Under the pieces are notes generated by a model that worked only from the letters and a program-made list of their open reading frames with translations, searched no databases and was not told the origin of the DNA. A DNA stretch of 64,000 bases from Sanderia malayensis (taxonomy: Eukaryota; Cnidaria; Scyphozoa; Semaeostomeae; Pelagiidae): contig RQOL01000861.1 of assembly GCA_013076295.1 (NCBI GenBank), positions 744,001 to 808,000 on the forward strand, given 5' to 3'. This document shows, piece by piece, positions 33,326 to 44,756 of the stretch; within the stretch, counting starts at the first letter, position 1; every line of letters begins with the position of its first letter. The translations under genes were made by a program, and so were the position numbers.

Positions 33326-34806
33326 CAGGTATTCAGACAGTTTGAAAAAGAGTTGTGATGTCACCAGTCATCACTGATTAAGAAAACTGACATGTGTTGA
33401 TGAGCAAAATCAGGACAGACAACCTGGAATTCACATCTACTTGCGCTGCACCCTTCTGTTTAAGGTAATTTTAAGGTGCTCTTGTATACGGGCCCCCAGC
33501 CTCCAGTTTACACGGTGACTTTTGGTCTCCGGCTTTCTTTGATCGTCATGCGCAGTATGCTTTTTCATAAATCTTTGGCGCCAAGTCGAATTATTTTTTT
33601 GTGGTGAGTGAAATGAATTGATGTCTGGGTTTTTATGAAATTTACGATCTTTTTTTATATTTCTGAAAGTTAAGCCTTGTCGTAAATAACAAAAAATTGC
33701 TTTTAAATTTTGAGCGCCAAATCCAACATTTTCAAGTTGCCTCATTTGCCTGACTTTTCCCCCCGCTTTATGAATCCGTACAAATATTTGTACGGATAGA
33801 AGCGTTTACACGGTACCGTTCAAATATTTGACCGCTCAAGTTGTCAACTCGTTCTCTTTCTAACAGGACAAGTTTTTGCACGGCTATCAGGACAAATATT
33901 TGTACGGAGGATAGACTGGTCTCGTGTAAATACAACCCCTGTCCGTACAAAAAATTGAGGGGCAGATTGCATTTGGATTGGAGCGACACGTCCAGTCGCA
34001 TTATGCGACCCTAGTGCGATGTGGGATTAAACGTCGAACTCTCCATGTGCCGAACTCAGTGCATAAATTATAAAGCAATTAACAATGTTAATTGCTTTAT
34101 AATTTATGCACTGAGTAGTAGCGTCGTGGCCGGGGGGGCAGGGGGGGCCATGCCCCCCCAAGAAAAGCAAAATTGTCGGATTTGTCGGAAAATTTTTGGT
34201 TTTACTCAAATTTTCGGAAAATCGAGTCTTTAAATGCATCATTTCTAATTTTGTCGGAAATTTTTTATTTTTGGCCCCCCCTAAAACTTAGGCCCCAGGA
34301 CGCCCTTGTAACATGATATATTTGCCGTCTCAAACGAGGCGGAGCTTGCGCAGTTAGCAATTTAGTCTCTTCCCCCGACTTCCCCCAAAATAGCTCTATG
34401 ACAATCGACAAAATATGATTTATTTTTCACAATATGAGTTTTTTTGACGTTGAAGTTGTAATGGGCTGTTCTTGTCTATTTGAAAAACAAGATGAACCTA
34501 CGTACAAGGTGCACAATTGAAATCAAATACAAATGCATTGATTACGGGGTATCCACTTGGAATAGTTTTACAATTTCAAAAACAAATGACGAACAATAAC
34601 ATCGCATCCATCAAACAAGTTTTACTCTGTAAAGTACAATAATGCAATAGACCTCTACTTCCAATTCCAAACCTTCTGCTACCATCTTTTTAAGCATTTC
34701 CAAAAAGTAAGTTGAAAAGGCCGAAACCCGGCCAAGTTCACTTCAACGTGTCAACAATAAGAGCAGCAACGGCAGCGGAATTGTTCTATTGTTACGTTAC
34801 ATACTA
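33326..34806. other. Non-coding stretch with repeat pieces
   Basis: No supported gene. 33780-33960 has several CCGTACAAATATTTGTACGG-type palindromes and GTTTACACGG words, suggesting a decayed inverted-repeat element. 34125-34310 is a G/C-run sequence (GGGGGGGCC...GGCCCCCCC) with repeated TTTTGTCGGA, similar in style to the hAT-like relic at 29213. Confidence 0.45.
34054..34116. repeat. 63-bp perfect palindrome
   Basis: ACTCAGTGCATAAATTATAA onward is mirrored around an ACATGT-like centre near 34085, ending in TTATGCACTGAGT. Arms are about 30 bp. It would extrude as a hairpin and may be a minimal foldback element. Confidence 0.8.
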
Positions 34807-36427
34807 TACGCTCTTTAACCGGAAATGAATTTTCATTGGCTAACGCGATTTTTCTTAGCGACGTGGTAGCAACGGGTCTGGCCATGGATCTTCACAGTGA
34901 AAAGCCTATGGAGCTGCGCCCAACTCATGTTTTAAAAATGGGTTTTATCGCGTTATTTTGGCAAAATATTGAAAAAAATATGCTTTTCTTGCGGGTTCGT
35001 ATATGATATTTCGAATTTGTCAAGTTTTTTTGTCTATTTTTGTTTCTCGGCTGTATTTTGCGGTGTGTCAAAATGTGCCCTATATATACAAAATTTAGGC
35101 CCGTCCGCTAGTCAATTGGTCAGTAACTCAATTTTTGGGGTTATGTTTCATTTCGATTCAGCAAATGATGAATTGCAGAAAACACTAATCATAAATAATA
35201 ATCATTTTGAGGAAAATGGTGCGGGGTTGTGCTGTCTTGGTTAATTTTCAAACGCCCCTTGTGGAAGCTAATGTTTTACAGACTAGGTACATCAAATCAA
35301 ATCAAATCAATATGCAGTTCTGAGTTGTTCTGTGTCCATATAACAAAAGGGCCGATTCAAGACTGACTGATAGCAGTGCAGCTGGCATTAAAAACTAGCA
35401 ATTTAATTCTCTATCTAAGTTTACATTTTTTGCAAGTTAGAAACTATCCTCTTTAACTTAGACCTTCAGTTAAGCCTGAGCAATCTTCTCGAATGTGCTA
35501 CTTCAATACGGTCATTTGATCTCCAAGGTCCCTCTTACTTTTATTAGAGGGTGTTTCAGTGATTCCATCCAGGGTGCACCTTATTAGTATACTTGGAAAA
35601 AAGTCCAAGCCAGTTGGTTGAATGTTATTTCCTGTGACTTTCATATATTACTCAAGCAAGTGTTTTATACATTTGAACCTTATATTATTCCATCTTTCAT
35701 CCCCAATGGGATCAAGTAAAAGCTGAACTGATATCAGCCCGTATTGAATGGACCCATTTTGTAATATGGACAGCAAAACAGCTCAAAACTATTGATGTAG
35801 CAAAAGAGAATTTACTTGGAAAAATGCCATCTATTTATTTGCAAAAATTCTGAAATGGGTGAGATTATGCCATCCTACTATCAAAAAAGGTCAAAATCAA
35901 TTAAAGAAAAATATAACATTTACGAATGCCCAATTCATCTGCACTCCTCATACAAGTGAAACATAACATTTCATTTCGTGCATTAGCTGCGTTTGAAAAC
36001 TAACGGGTGTTTGAAAACTAACCGAGAAAGCACGAACCCGCACTATTTATGATTAGTATTTTCTAGAATTCTGTATTTCCTCGATTGAAATGAAGTATAT
36101 AACCCTAATAATTGAGTTTACTGACCAATTGACTGGCGGACGAGCCTAAATTTGGTATGTTTTGACAAAGCGCAAAATAAAACCCAGAAGTGAAAAATGT
36201 TTGAAAAAACTTGACAAATTTGAAATATCATATACGAACCCGCAAGAAAAACATATTTTGTTCAATATTTTACCAAAATAACGCGATAAAACCCACTTTT
36301 AAAACATGAGTTAGGCGCAGCTCCACAGGCTTTTCACTGTGAAGATGCATGGCCAGGTCCGTTGCTACCACGTCGCTAAGAAAAATCGCGTTAGCCAATG
36401 AAAATTCATTTTCGGTTAAAGAGCGTA
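34807..36427. mobile_element. 1.6-kb foldback element with ~340-bp arms
   Basis: The sequence from TACGCTCTTTAACCG (34807) to about 35150 is repeated inverted from about 36105 to 36427. Shared blocks include GCGACGTGGTAGCAACG, CTTGCGGGTTCGTATATGAT and GTCAATTGGTCAGTAA. The interior (about 1 kb) has no gene; an AATCAAATCAAATCA tract is at about 35288-35308. Immediately right, a TCCTGTTAGTCATA-type unit of about 45 bp is duplicated (36458-36535). No target duplication was found. Confidence 0.7.
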
Positions 36428-37187
36428 TTAGGAGCGACAATTGTAAGGGCGTTACCCTGTTAGTCATAGTTCAATTCAATTTCTCTATTGTTATCCTGTT
36501 AGTCATAATTCAGTTCAATGATCTCTATTGTAAAATCTCTTTAAATAGTGCAGCCTCTCATCTCTTTAATACATCAGTTCTCATCAAGTCATCAACGAGG
36601 AAGGAGCTCTAGTCAATACGGTCAATCACAGCAATCTTTATCTGGCAAGCTGGTAGAATTTTGTTTCGTTTTTTTGGCAGCCATTTTGTTTTTATAGGTG
36701 TGGCATTACTTTAGGATTATGCTCTATCGATAGTTTTCTCTAGTTTCAATTAAATATTTTTCCGATACTTATCAAATACGTAGTTCAAACTAGATTTGTA
36801 ACCAATATTATATTAATTTATTTAGTTTGAACTTCTTGGCTTTAAATGATGTTACGAACAAACCAGAACAAATTTTGAGTTGTCCTTCTTCGATCACAAC
36901 AATTATGTTCGACTTTTAACTTGCTTATGCTCCAGAGTCGCCCACTGTCGTACTTAGTTGGATTTGATTCCGCGCATAAGAAGAGCGACGTTTAACGTAG
37001 GTCTTAGTTTTTGTCATCTGCAAAATGAAATGGGTTTGAAAATTAGGCCTTTACATAAATGTTCATCGAGATTGCCAGGTTTTCTTATTCTTGGCACCAT
37101 TGACATTTCAAGGGGGATTTTGTACATTTTTGTTTTTAAAAAGGGGGACTTGAAGGAGAATTTATGGTATTTTGTATACATTAGTTA
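36428..37187. other. Non-coding stretch
   Basis: Apart from the duplicated GTTAGTCAT unit at its left end nothing is recognised. It could hold the promoter or first exon of the F5/8 type C gene downstream, but no signal peptide exon was identified. Confidence 0.4.
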
Positions 37188-37283
37188 CCGTAAGTCCTCG
37201 ATTAAGCCCCGGGGGCTTATTTCGCAATAAATATTTTCGGGCGGGGCTTATTCGAGGGGAGGGGCTTATTCAAGGACTTACGG
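37188..37283. mobile_element. TACCGTAAGTCC MITE, 96 bp
   Basis: The ends CCGTAAGTCCTCGA and the complement are separated by GGGGCTTATT-rich sequence, with TA outside both ends. Same family as 47065-47440 and probably related to 3829-3996. Non-coding. Confidence 0.7.
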
Positions 37284-37530
37284 TATTCAATCCTAACGCA
37301 GAGAGTCACAGAAAGCCATTCTACTATGCGTTGCATTAGCATCATGAATATTAGTTTATTAATTTTAGTTTGTTAATTTCAGTTTAATTTCAGTTTCAAT
37401 TTACAGTTAATTTTGTCGTGCATCAGTCGTGCAGTATGAGAAGAACGAAGACTTAGCTAGAGTGAAATGTAGACAATTGGAAGATAAGCTTTGAAAAAAG
37501 TATGCTTGAACACTCGAGTGCTTCTTTCAG

Positions 37531-40434
37531 GCTGTATAGAGTCACATCCTCTTGGTCTTTCAAACGGAGGCATAAGAAATTACCAAATATCTGCCAGCTC
37601 ATACCTGAGTTCTTGCAGCACCACATACCTTCCTTCACAAGCAAGACTTGGTATCAGAAATTGCTGGTGTGGTAATAATGCTGGGCAACAAAATTGGCTT
37701 GCTGAATGGATACAAGTTGTTTTTGAAATGCCAGTTGTTATCAAAGCAATAGCAACGCAAGGCAATCCACACAAATCGACAAGTTTTGTGAAGAAGTTTT
37801 TCTTAGAATTCAGCGATGATAGAACAACGTTTTATCCTTTTAATGATACTGCAGGGGCACGAAGGGTTGGTATTTTTATTAATTCAATTTATTATTATTT
37901 GTGAGTTGTAATTTTGGAAGAAAAGTACAAGTTGTCAAATTTGCAGAAATCAAATCTCAAAGGATGCAAGGCATAATCTGTGCATATCTCCTAATCTCAG
38001 AGCTGCAATTTTGGCTTTCTAAATTCATTGATTGATTTTTTAGGGTTTCATTGCAAACACAGACAATACAGGTATCAAGTTTAACTGGTTAACCAAAACA
38101 TCGTCGACGAGATATGTACGATTTCGAGCATTAGATTTAAATAATGCATCTGATGGAACTGTCTGCCTTCGCATGGAATTTTATGGCTGTAACTCTGCAA
38201 GTGGTATGATTTTAATTAGTATTATTATAATAGTTACGTATAATGCAATGCCATGTAGTGATCTTCCCTGTGTTATAATGTTGATTGTTGTGCCATAACA
38301 TTTGAGCCTGGGTTTCTTGGTGGTTTATTTAAAAGTCATGATTTAAGAAATTTAATTGTTGATTGTTTGTGTTCCAGACGAGGCTACAAAGTATGGAAGT
38401 AATTTATTTCCTCTTGGAATTGAAAACGGAAACATTAAAGACAGTGCAATTTCTTCTTCAAGTCAAATAGTTAGCAAAGAAGCGAAGTTGGCAAGATTGA
38501 ACCATGCTTCTGGTTGGTGTGCGTTGTCAGATGCAGACCAATGGCTGCAAGTTGACCTTGGAAGACAATTATCCGTTCGTGCTATTGCAATACAGGGTCT
38601 CGGAGCTAAGAATTCTCATGAAATCATCGAAACATTTCAAGTTTCTCATTCGCTCAGTTCACAAGTGTCGTCTTTCAAATTCATTGAAGATTTCCCTGGA
38701 AAATCAATGGTTCGTATTGTTTTAATGTTGATCAAGTCATAATGACAACCACAATCGCTATATTCATCAATTCGGTGATAATCATAACTCTAGTATTTCT
38801 AACCAACTATAATCGTCATCGATACCACCATCATTATTAACACCATTACAATCATCATAACCATTATTATCATCGTTATTATGATCATCTTCGTTATCAT
38901 CATTATTGTGAGTATCTTTATCTTCCGATTACTGATAAAGTATTTACTCTATCTTTCAGTTGTTTTCTTCTGATGCTAAAACAAGTCAAGATCCTTTCAT
39001 GGCATTATTCCCAAACTCGATCATAGCCAGATACATCAAAATAATTCCAAAAACTAAGGGAGCTCAATCAACAATGTTTTGCGTGAGAATAGAGTTATTT
39101 GGAGAAAATCAAAGTAGGTTTTAATATTTCATTATTGATATTGTTTTCTTGTATACAGACGAATTCAGTGTTTAACTGATTGAGGTGTTTATTGTTCGTG
39201 TTGTTGAATAACTCTCTTATTCGATTACTTTATTAATTGACAATTGATTAAATTGTAATCTATTCTAGAGTGTTACAAAGGAATAGCAGAGCAACCAGGG
39301 AATGTCTTTTCATCTTCATCAGTTAAAACAGGTTCAACGGTTCAAGTCATGCAAATGCGTTTCTTTTCTCTGCAAATTCATGGTGTGCAAATGCAAGTGA
39401 TGTTAATCAGTTTATTAAAATAGAATTTCCAAATGCTTTGGAAATTAATGGAATTGCTATCCAAGGAGATGCTAAAGATTCAAATTGGGTGAAATCATTT
39501 AAAATCAAATACAAACCGCAATGCGCAACAGAAATTCAACTACCAACCGTGAGTTTAAAGAATACTTCCTAATTTATTTGTATATTAATACCTCGAATCA
39601 TTAAAGTTTTATTATTAACAAATAATTAGCAGTTAGGGCAATTATGTTTCAGATATTTAATGGCAATTCAGATCAACATGGTGTTATGCGACATTGGTTT
39701 GTTTCTTCAATCAAAGTAGATCACCTCTTGATCGTGCCATTAACTTGGAATGACAACATCTGTCTCAGGTTTCAAATTATCGGCTGCACTGGTAAGTGAA
39801 GAATGATGAATTTGCTGTTAAGCACCTTCATTCCTATAATTTCTAAACTGCGAGGATATTGTTTGTCGAAAATGCATATAACACGTACTTCCATGGTCCA
39901 CCTTAGTCTCAGCTTTATGAATTCTGCAATTAACCGTCAACATTGTGTCATGACAACCGCTGTTTTTGCGCATGTTAACTTTCGCCAGTTCACAATTTAA
40001 TGATAATCTACATTTTGGACCAGGACAGGGTAGAATTGGCATGAATACAAGATGGTGTGGAAATAAAACTGGAGTGAACTCTCTCAATGATTTTCATTAA
40101 GTTGATTTTGGAAAATTTGTCATTTTAACTGGAATTGCAACAAAAGGTGACCCAACTTATGCCAGTAGTTATGTGAAGAAGTTTTTTCTGGAAATAGCAA
40201 ACTCTACTTCGTCGTTTTCTTCAATGAAAGCATGCCCGGTAACAAAGGTTAGTAGAAAGCTGAAACTTTTAATAATAGCTGTCATTATAACAAATTATAA
40301 AAGCTTTCTATGCCAGGAAATGATGTTTTTGTCATGCATCTTTTTGTGTCATGAAGTGTTTAAAGTCACAACATTATCATTTTTAATTTAAAGGAATTCA
40401 TTGGCAATACAGATCACACTAATACAAAATACAA
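37531..40434 (+). pseudogene. Tandem F5/8 type C (discoidin) domain gene, decaying
   Basis: Exon pairs each encode one F5/8C domain: 37531-37865 plus 38044-38203; 38378-38709 plus 38960-39113; 39269-39548 plus 39653-39791; and about 40022-40245 plus 40394-40434. Seen are the starts GCIESHPLGLSNGGI and the core AEWIQVVFEMPVVIKAIATQ, and in domain 2 DQWLQVDLGRQLSVRAIAIQ; each second exon begins near an NTD or NSD turn and ends with an F(Y/F)G-Cys type strand. Such domains bind carbohydrate, collagen or lipid on secreted or membrane adhesion proteins. Domains 1-2 are open. Domain 3 has a one-base frameshift near 39345 (exon 280 nt, 281 or 278 expected). Domain 4 lacks its start and has TAA after NDFH and again after NTKYN. 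The 5' start is not found. Either the 3' half is dead or the sequence has errors. Confidence 0.75.
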
Positions 40435-40439
40435 TTAAG

Positions 40440-41076
40440 ATGATAAACAAAGACTTAAACCTTGAATTCTAAATGGTCAAGACAGTTCCATGAAATTTTT
40501 TTGTATTTTAACGCATTCTCTTTTAAACGAGAGAGAATTTGCGTGGTTTTGAGTACTCCACTTCGATAAATTTTTGTGAACATTTTTTAAAGGACCTCTT
40601 CGCAGTTTTCTTTTAATATTATTGCAACACAATATGATATAGTTTAGATTATGTTTTCATTTGAAAATGTATGAAATTTTGAGTATATTTATGCTAAAAA
40701 AATTCGCTATTGAAACCCGTTTGGTATTTTTATATTGTTATGCAAATTTAATATCAAAATCGGAGACAAGGAGCTGGAACAATTCAATTTCAATTTTCAA
40801 TTTCATAATAATGACATGCTACATATATACAGAGCGTCGTCATGAATAAATATAAACTACGAAGCAAAACGAATTAAAACAACTAATCAACATAACATCG
40901 ATGTAAACTAAGAAAACAACATAACATCGATAAAAACTAAAACTAAAGATTAGAAGATGCTAGAAAAGGGCAACTACTGCCAAATAAGTGTCGACTAAGT
41001 GTGATCAGGTGCTGTGCGCATTGTGCATTGCAGTCATCGTACGTAGCTCAAAAGCCTCTTTAAGAAAATTAGCTAA
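40440..41076. other. Non-coding stretch
   Basis: AT-rich, no domain. 40855-40950 contains repeated AACATAACATCGAT and AAACTAA words. It precedes the LINE fragment that begins near 41077. Confidence 0.4.
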
Positions 41077-42778
41077 TTGCTTCATGCTTTGGAGGTCTTC
41101 ATTAAGGAACAAGTATCAACCTTCACATACTTAGGAGCAAAAATAGAAGAAAATGGGAAACCAGAAAAAGAAGTGAGGACAAGAATAGGAAAAGCAACAA
41201 GTGCACTAGCAAAACTGGAGCAAACTTGGAAGGCATCAAATGTAACAATGAAAAACAAACTCAGATTGATGAAAGCTGTGGTAGAGGTAGAAGCAACGTT
41301 ACTCTACGCATACGAGAGTTGGACACTGAGCAAAAAAGACGAACAAAAGCAACCTCGAACCCAGGGCCCTTCCAGCTTCGCTGACATGGCCCTGGTACCT
41401 ACCTCGCAATAATGGACTGTGATTGGCTAACCAATTAACAATAGAAATTGCATAAGTTAGTGACCCGGGGAATTTCAAGAATCAATTTTCAAGAAAGGCA
41501 AGGAAAACAAGGGAAAATGTGCCGACAATGTGAGAGAAAACGTGACCCTGCATTGTTGTTATTTACTATGCTTCACGAGTAAATCCCTAACAAGAATTTT
41601 AAAAACCTTTCGATGATGACAGGAGAAAATTATAAACAGGTGATAGCTTCATTTCTTTTTTTCAATCCGAGATATTTTCAAATTTACTTCGGCCTGTCTA
41701 CAGCGCCTAGGCCCACAGCAAAAACGTATGATTTTCGGACTGATTTGTTGTTAATTTTGGGGCTTAAAGTTTTAAAATGATTACTAATATCAAGCTTAAA
41801 GCTATATATAAATTTTACGTTTAATTCAGGCGTTATTTTGCTTTTTACACGGCTGAAAACAAATAGTTCGGGGGCATAGGTGAAGGCCAATTTTGCTCAA
41901 CATATATAATTGTTGTACTCCTCCAAAGTGAAGGTTTGCTTTGTCAATTTATGAAATTAAGTTTCAAACACTTTTGATAAATATTCTCTCTGGTCTAATC
42001 TTCAATTTGGAATGTTATTTTTAATTATGTGAATTTACATGCATCTGTTGCTCAAAAATTACGATTGAAATCGGATAAAGCCGATATAACCACTTTCAAT
42101 TTCCGTGTGTTTTGATATTGCTTAAAAAATTCGCCCAGCAACATGCCCGGGGGAATTCAGGAACTAAAAAAAGACTCTCTGACAAACATTAATCCCAAAT
42201 AATTCCAAAATTGTCACAGAGAAAACTAAATTGCAGACGAAACAAAATGGCGTGGAGGCACGAGGGATGCTAATTATGTTATATTTACCCTGGTATTTTA
42301 ACTTCATGTATGTTTTTGCATAATTACATGGAATAAATTAACACCAAATTTGCAGGTAGGTACAAGGGCCATGTCAGCGAAGCTGGAAGGGCCCTGGGTT
42401 CGAGGTTGGAACAAAAGCTACAGGCGTTCGAAATGAAGACGTACAGGCGACTCCTAGGAATATCTTGGAAAGATAGGAAAACAAATGAATGGGTGCGCGA
42501 AAAAGTAAGAAGGGTATGCGGCTACATCCCTGAAACAATTCTCCAGATTGTCAAAAGAAGTACTTTGGCCACGTGGTAAGAGGCGGGGGATAGGATTGGC
42601 ACGAACGATAATGGAGGGAAATACTGGCGGTCAGAGAAAAAGAGGGAGACCTAAAAGAACATGGCTTGACAGCATAACGGAATGGACTGGGTGTAACATT
42701 TATGAATCAACTATGAAGGCCAGAGATCGTGATGACTGGAGACGCTGGGTTTGCAGAATGTGTGCACCTACGGCCTAA
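41077..42778 (+). pseudogene. LINE C-terminal region split by a MULE-like insertion
   Basis: 41077-41349 encodes FTYLGAKIEENGKPEKEVR and LWTL-type sequence (YESWTLSKKDEQK). After the insertion, 42418 onward continues in the same frame with MKTYRRLLGISWKDRKTNEW. This is the post-palm region typical of CR1/RTE-like LINEs. Around 42550-42600 the frame changes twice; the last part, GQRKRGRPKRTWLDSITEW then ARDRDDWRRWV, is the usual C-terminus. There is no upstream palm or endonuclease, so this is a 5'-truncated dead copy. Confidence 0.75.
41350..42408. mobile_element. Non-autonomous MULE-like element, 9-bp TSD, copy 2
   Basis: 1,059 bp with ends CAACCTCGAACCC and its complement, terminal repeats of about 54 bp containing GCTTCGCTGACATGGCCC. 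The nonamer GAACAAAAG flanks both ends (41341-41349, 42409-42417). It interrupts the LINE fragment; without it and one nonamer the LINE frame is continuous. It is the inverted sister of 25328-31930. No transposase is encoded. Confidence 0.88.
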
Positions 42779-43922
42779 GTTAGGCTATGGAACTGATGAT
42801 GATGATGATGCAAATTTTCTTGCTCAGGCCTAGGGCCACTTCTAGACGCCATTTTTCACCAGGCGTTGCAATACTTTTGGAACCCTGGTATACCTTCTTC
42901 TGCATGCATTTTCCTTTTGCTTTTCTATTACCTTCTTAGCTAGCCTTTTATCGTGTGTATATTAATATACACTCTATTGTATATTATATTCTATCTTTAT
43001 GTGTTGTTTTCCGTTTTTATGTGATGTAAAGAGTGCTTTATTAAAAATTTTTCAAAATATTCGGATTTCGATTTCAAATGTTTTAGAACATTCGAGTTTC
43101 GAATTGAAATGTTTTAAAAACATAAGTTTCGAATTACAGTAATTTGGATGTCGAAAATACTTTTTCTTCGTTTCGTTTTGCTTTGAACATTTGAATGTCG
43201 TGCAGTTTTCGGCGGTGAAAAAGCCAAAATGAATTGTTGTGTGCGATGGCCTGTCAAGAGCTTGAATGACACGCAATTGATTTTGACGACGAGTCAGATA
43301 TTCCAGAGGTTGTCCCCAAAAGTGGAACCCCCGTCCTTAATGATATGGATCCAATCTGAACAAGTGACTGATCAACTTTTATCTAAACCGAAGAAGCGAT
43401 TGACTTGATATTTACATTTTGTTAATTTGTTATATATTCAAAAGAAAAATTGCTTTACCCTAATTTTTCATGTGTTGCATATGTACTGGAATTTTGTTAA
43501 GTGAGGGGGTTGTCTCTGCCTAGAGTGACGTCACGCAAGGGGATCTCACATTAAACCGTGACGGAGCGTGACGAGGGGGGATGGGTGGTTCTAAAAACCC
43601 AAATTTAGCGTGACGTAATTATTGAACGGCCCTTTTTGAATGATATAAAAGAGAAGATTCAAAACCACCACCATTTTACAAGTTATGGTTCCGAGACTAT
43701 CCTGGAAAAGAGGCCGTGAAATACTTCCCGTTCTTTTTTCCTTCACGTTCCTTCACGTGACGTGAAGGAAGATTCAAATTTTTCATTGTTGAATGATTTG
43801 ATGTGATGAGTCATCAATATGTGTTAAATGTTGTGCTGTTTATGGCCTAAGTTTAAAAAAGTTGCACAGAATACCGATTTAACACCAGAACAAAGCTTTC
43901 TCTACGAGATTGACTAGCAACT
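42779..43922. other. Intergenic between LINE relic and SMCO4
   Basis: A short GATGATGATGATGATG tract lies near 42793. 43050-43230 has repeated TTTCGAATT/TTCAAATG words. 43520-43800 includes TGACGTCA-like sites and a TTCACGTGACGTGAA palindrome, which could be promoter elements (E-box and CRE-like) for SMCO4 at 43923. No gene seen. Confidence 0.4.
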
Positions 43923-44105
43923 ATGAGGCAGTTAAAAGGAAAAGCAGCTAAAGAAAACAGCAGGATGAAAAGAGAGAGAAGAAAGGAGAATCTGGAAACA
44001 AAGAAAGGTTCACTTTATATTGTGATACCAACATTTGCTGTTATTTTTTTCCTTATTGCCACTTACGTTTACTTGAACACGAACAAAGCCAAGATTACAA
44101 AATAA
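43923..44105 (+). CDS. SMCO4: SMCO4-like single-pass membrane protein
   Basis: A 60-residue single-exon protein. It begins MRQLKGKAAKENSRMKRERR, a Lys/Arg/Glu-rich helical (coiled-coil) head, followed by one hydrophobic segment at about residues 29-51 (IVIPTFAVIFFLIATYVYL) and a short tail. The start MRQLKGK, the basic helix, the membrane segment and the length match vertebrate SMCO4 (single-pass membrane protein with coiled-coil domains 4). Its molecular function is not well known. AATAAA overlaps the stop codon region. It faces EXT2, 650 bp away on the other strand. Confidence 0.88.
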   Translation: MRQLKGKAAKENSRMKRERRKENLETKKGSLYIVIPTFAVIFFLIATYVYLNTNKAKITK

Positions 44106-44756
44106 ACTCAATTGAAGACATCAAAGTTGCACAACTTGCAAAGATTTGAACACAGCTGTTTTATTATCATAATATCAACTTTTCTTCAATTGTTGGTTTG
44201 CCAATTGCCATAAATGACTAAATATTTATTAATGCTTCCATATGGTATTATAAATTAGAAGAATATTTTTGAAAGTGTTGTCTTTGTTTTCTAGATTAAG
44301 GTAATCACTAGAACAGTATAGCTTTCAGAGAAGCAAATACACCCAGGCCATAAAAAACTCAATGAGATGAAACGGAAACCGAAGTAAAGCTACTCCTACT
44401 TAAAATATGTGTGCTAATTTGAGGGTACGTTATGTGCTATGGGAAGGCATCACAAATGCATGGGAGATGTTCCATACTGTCGGAAAGATAATGTATGTGC
44501 ATGCACCATGGTCAGATGATAAATGCTCAATATGTATGTGGCTTCAAAATTAAATTCTAGGAAATTCAGAATTGTCTTCTTATGAATACTGTATATGTGT
44601 TACAGCACTGCAATTTAAATATGTAACACAGATTGCACCATGTTCTGAACAATTTAAGAAAAATCTTATGAAATAGAAGCTATTTTCAGATAAAAAAAAT
44701 CTTGCCTGGTTTTACAATAAAACACTTGGTTGAACAAGACGTTGAAATGTTTTAAA
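44106..44756. other. Convergent 3' region between SMCO4 and EXT2
   Basis: AT-rich sequence that would hold both 3' UTRs. No repeat ends or genes. There is no long poly-A remnant after the EXT2 stop on the minus strand. Confidence 0.5.

Noticed and set aside
34969..35244. Open frame of about 90 codons on the plus strand
   Set aside because: It lies in the arm of a palindromic element and mirrors sequence in the other arm; no domain.
36958..37230. 90-codon frame upstream of the F5/8 type C gene, possible first exon
   Set aside because: No signal peptide-like start, and its end runs into a MITE; no in-phase donor to 37531.
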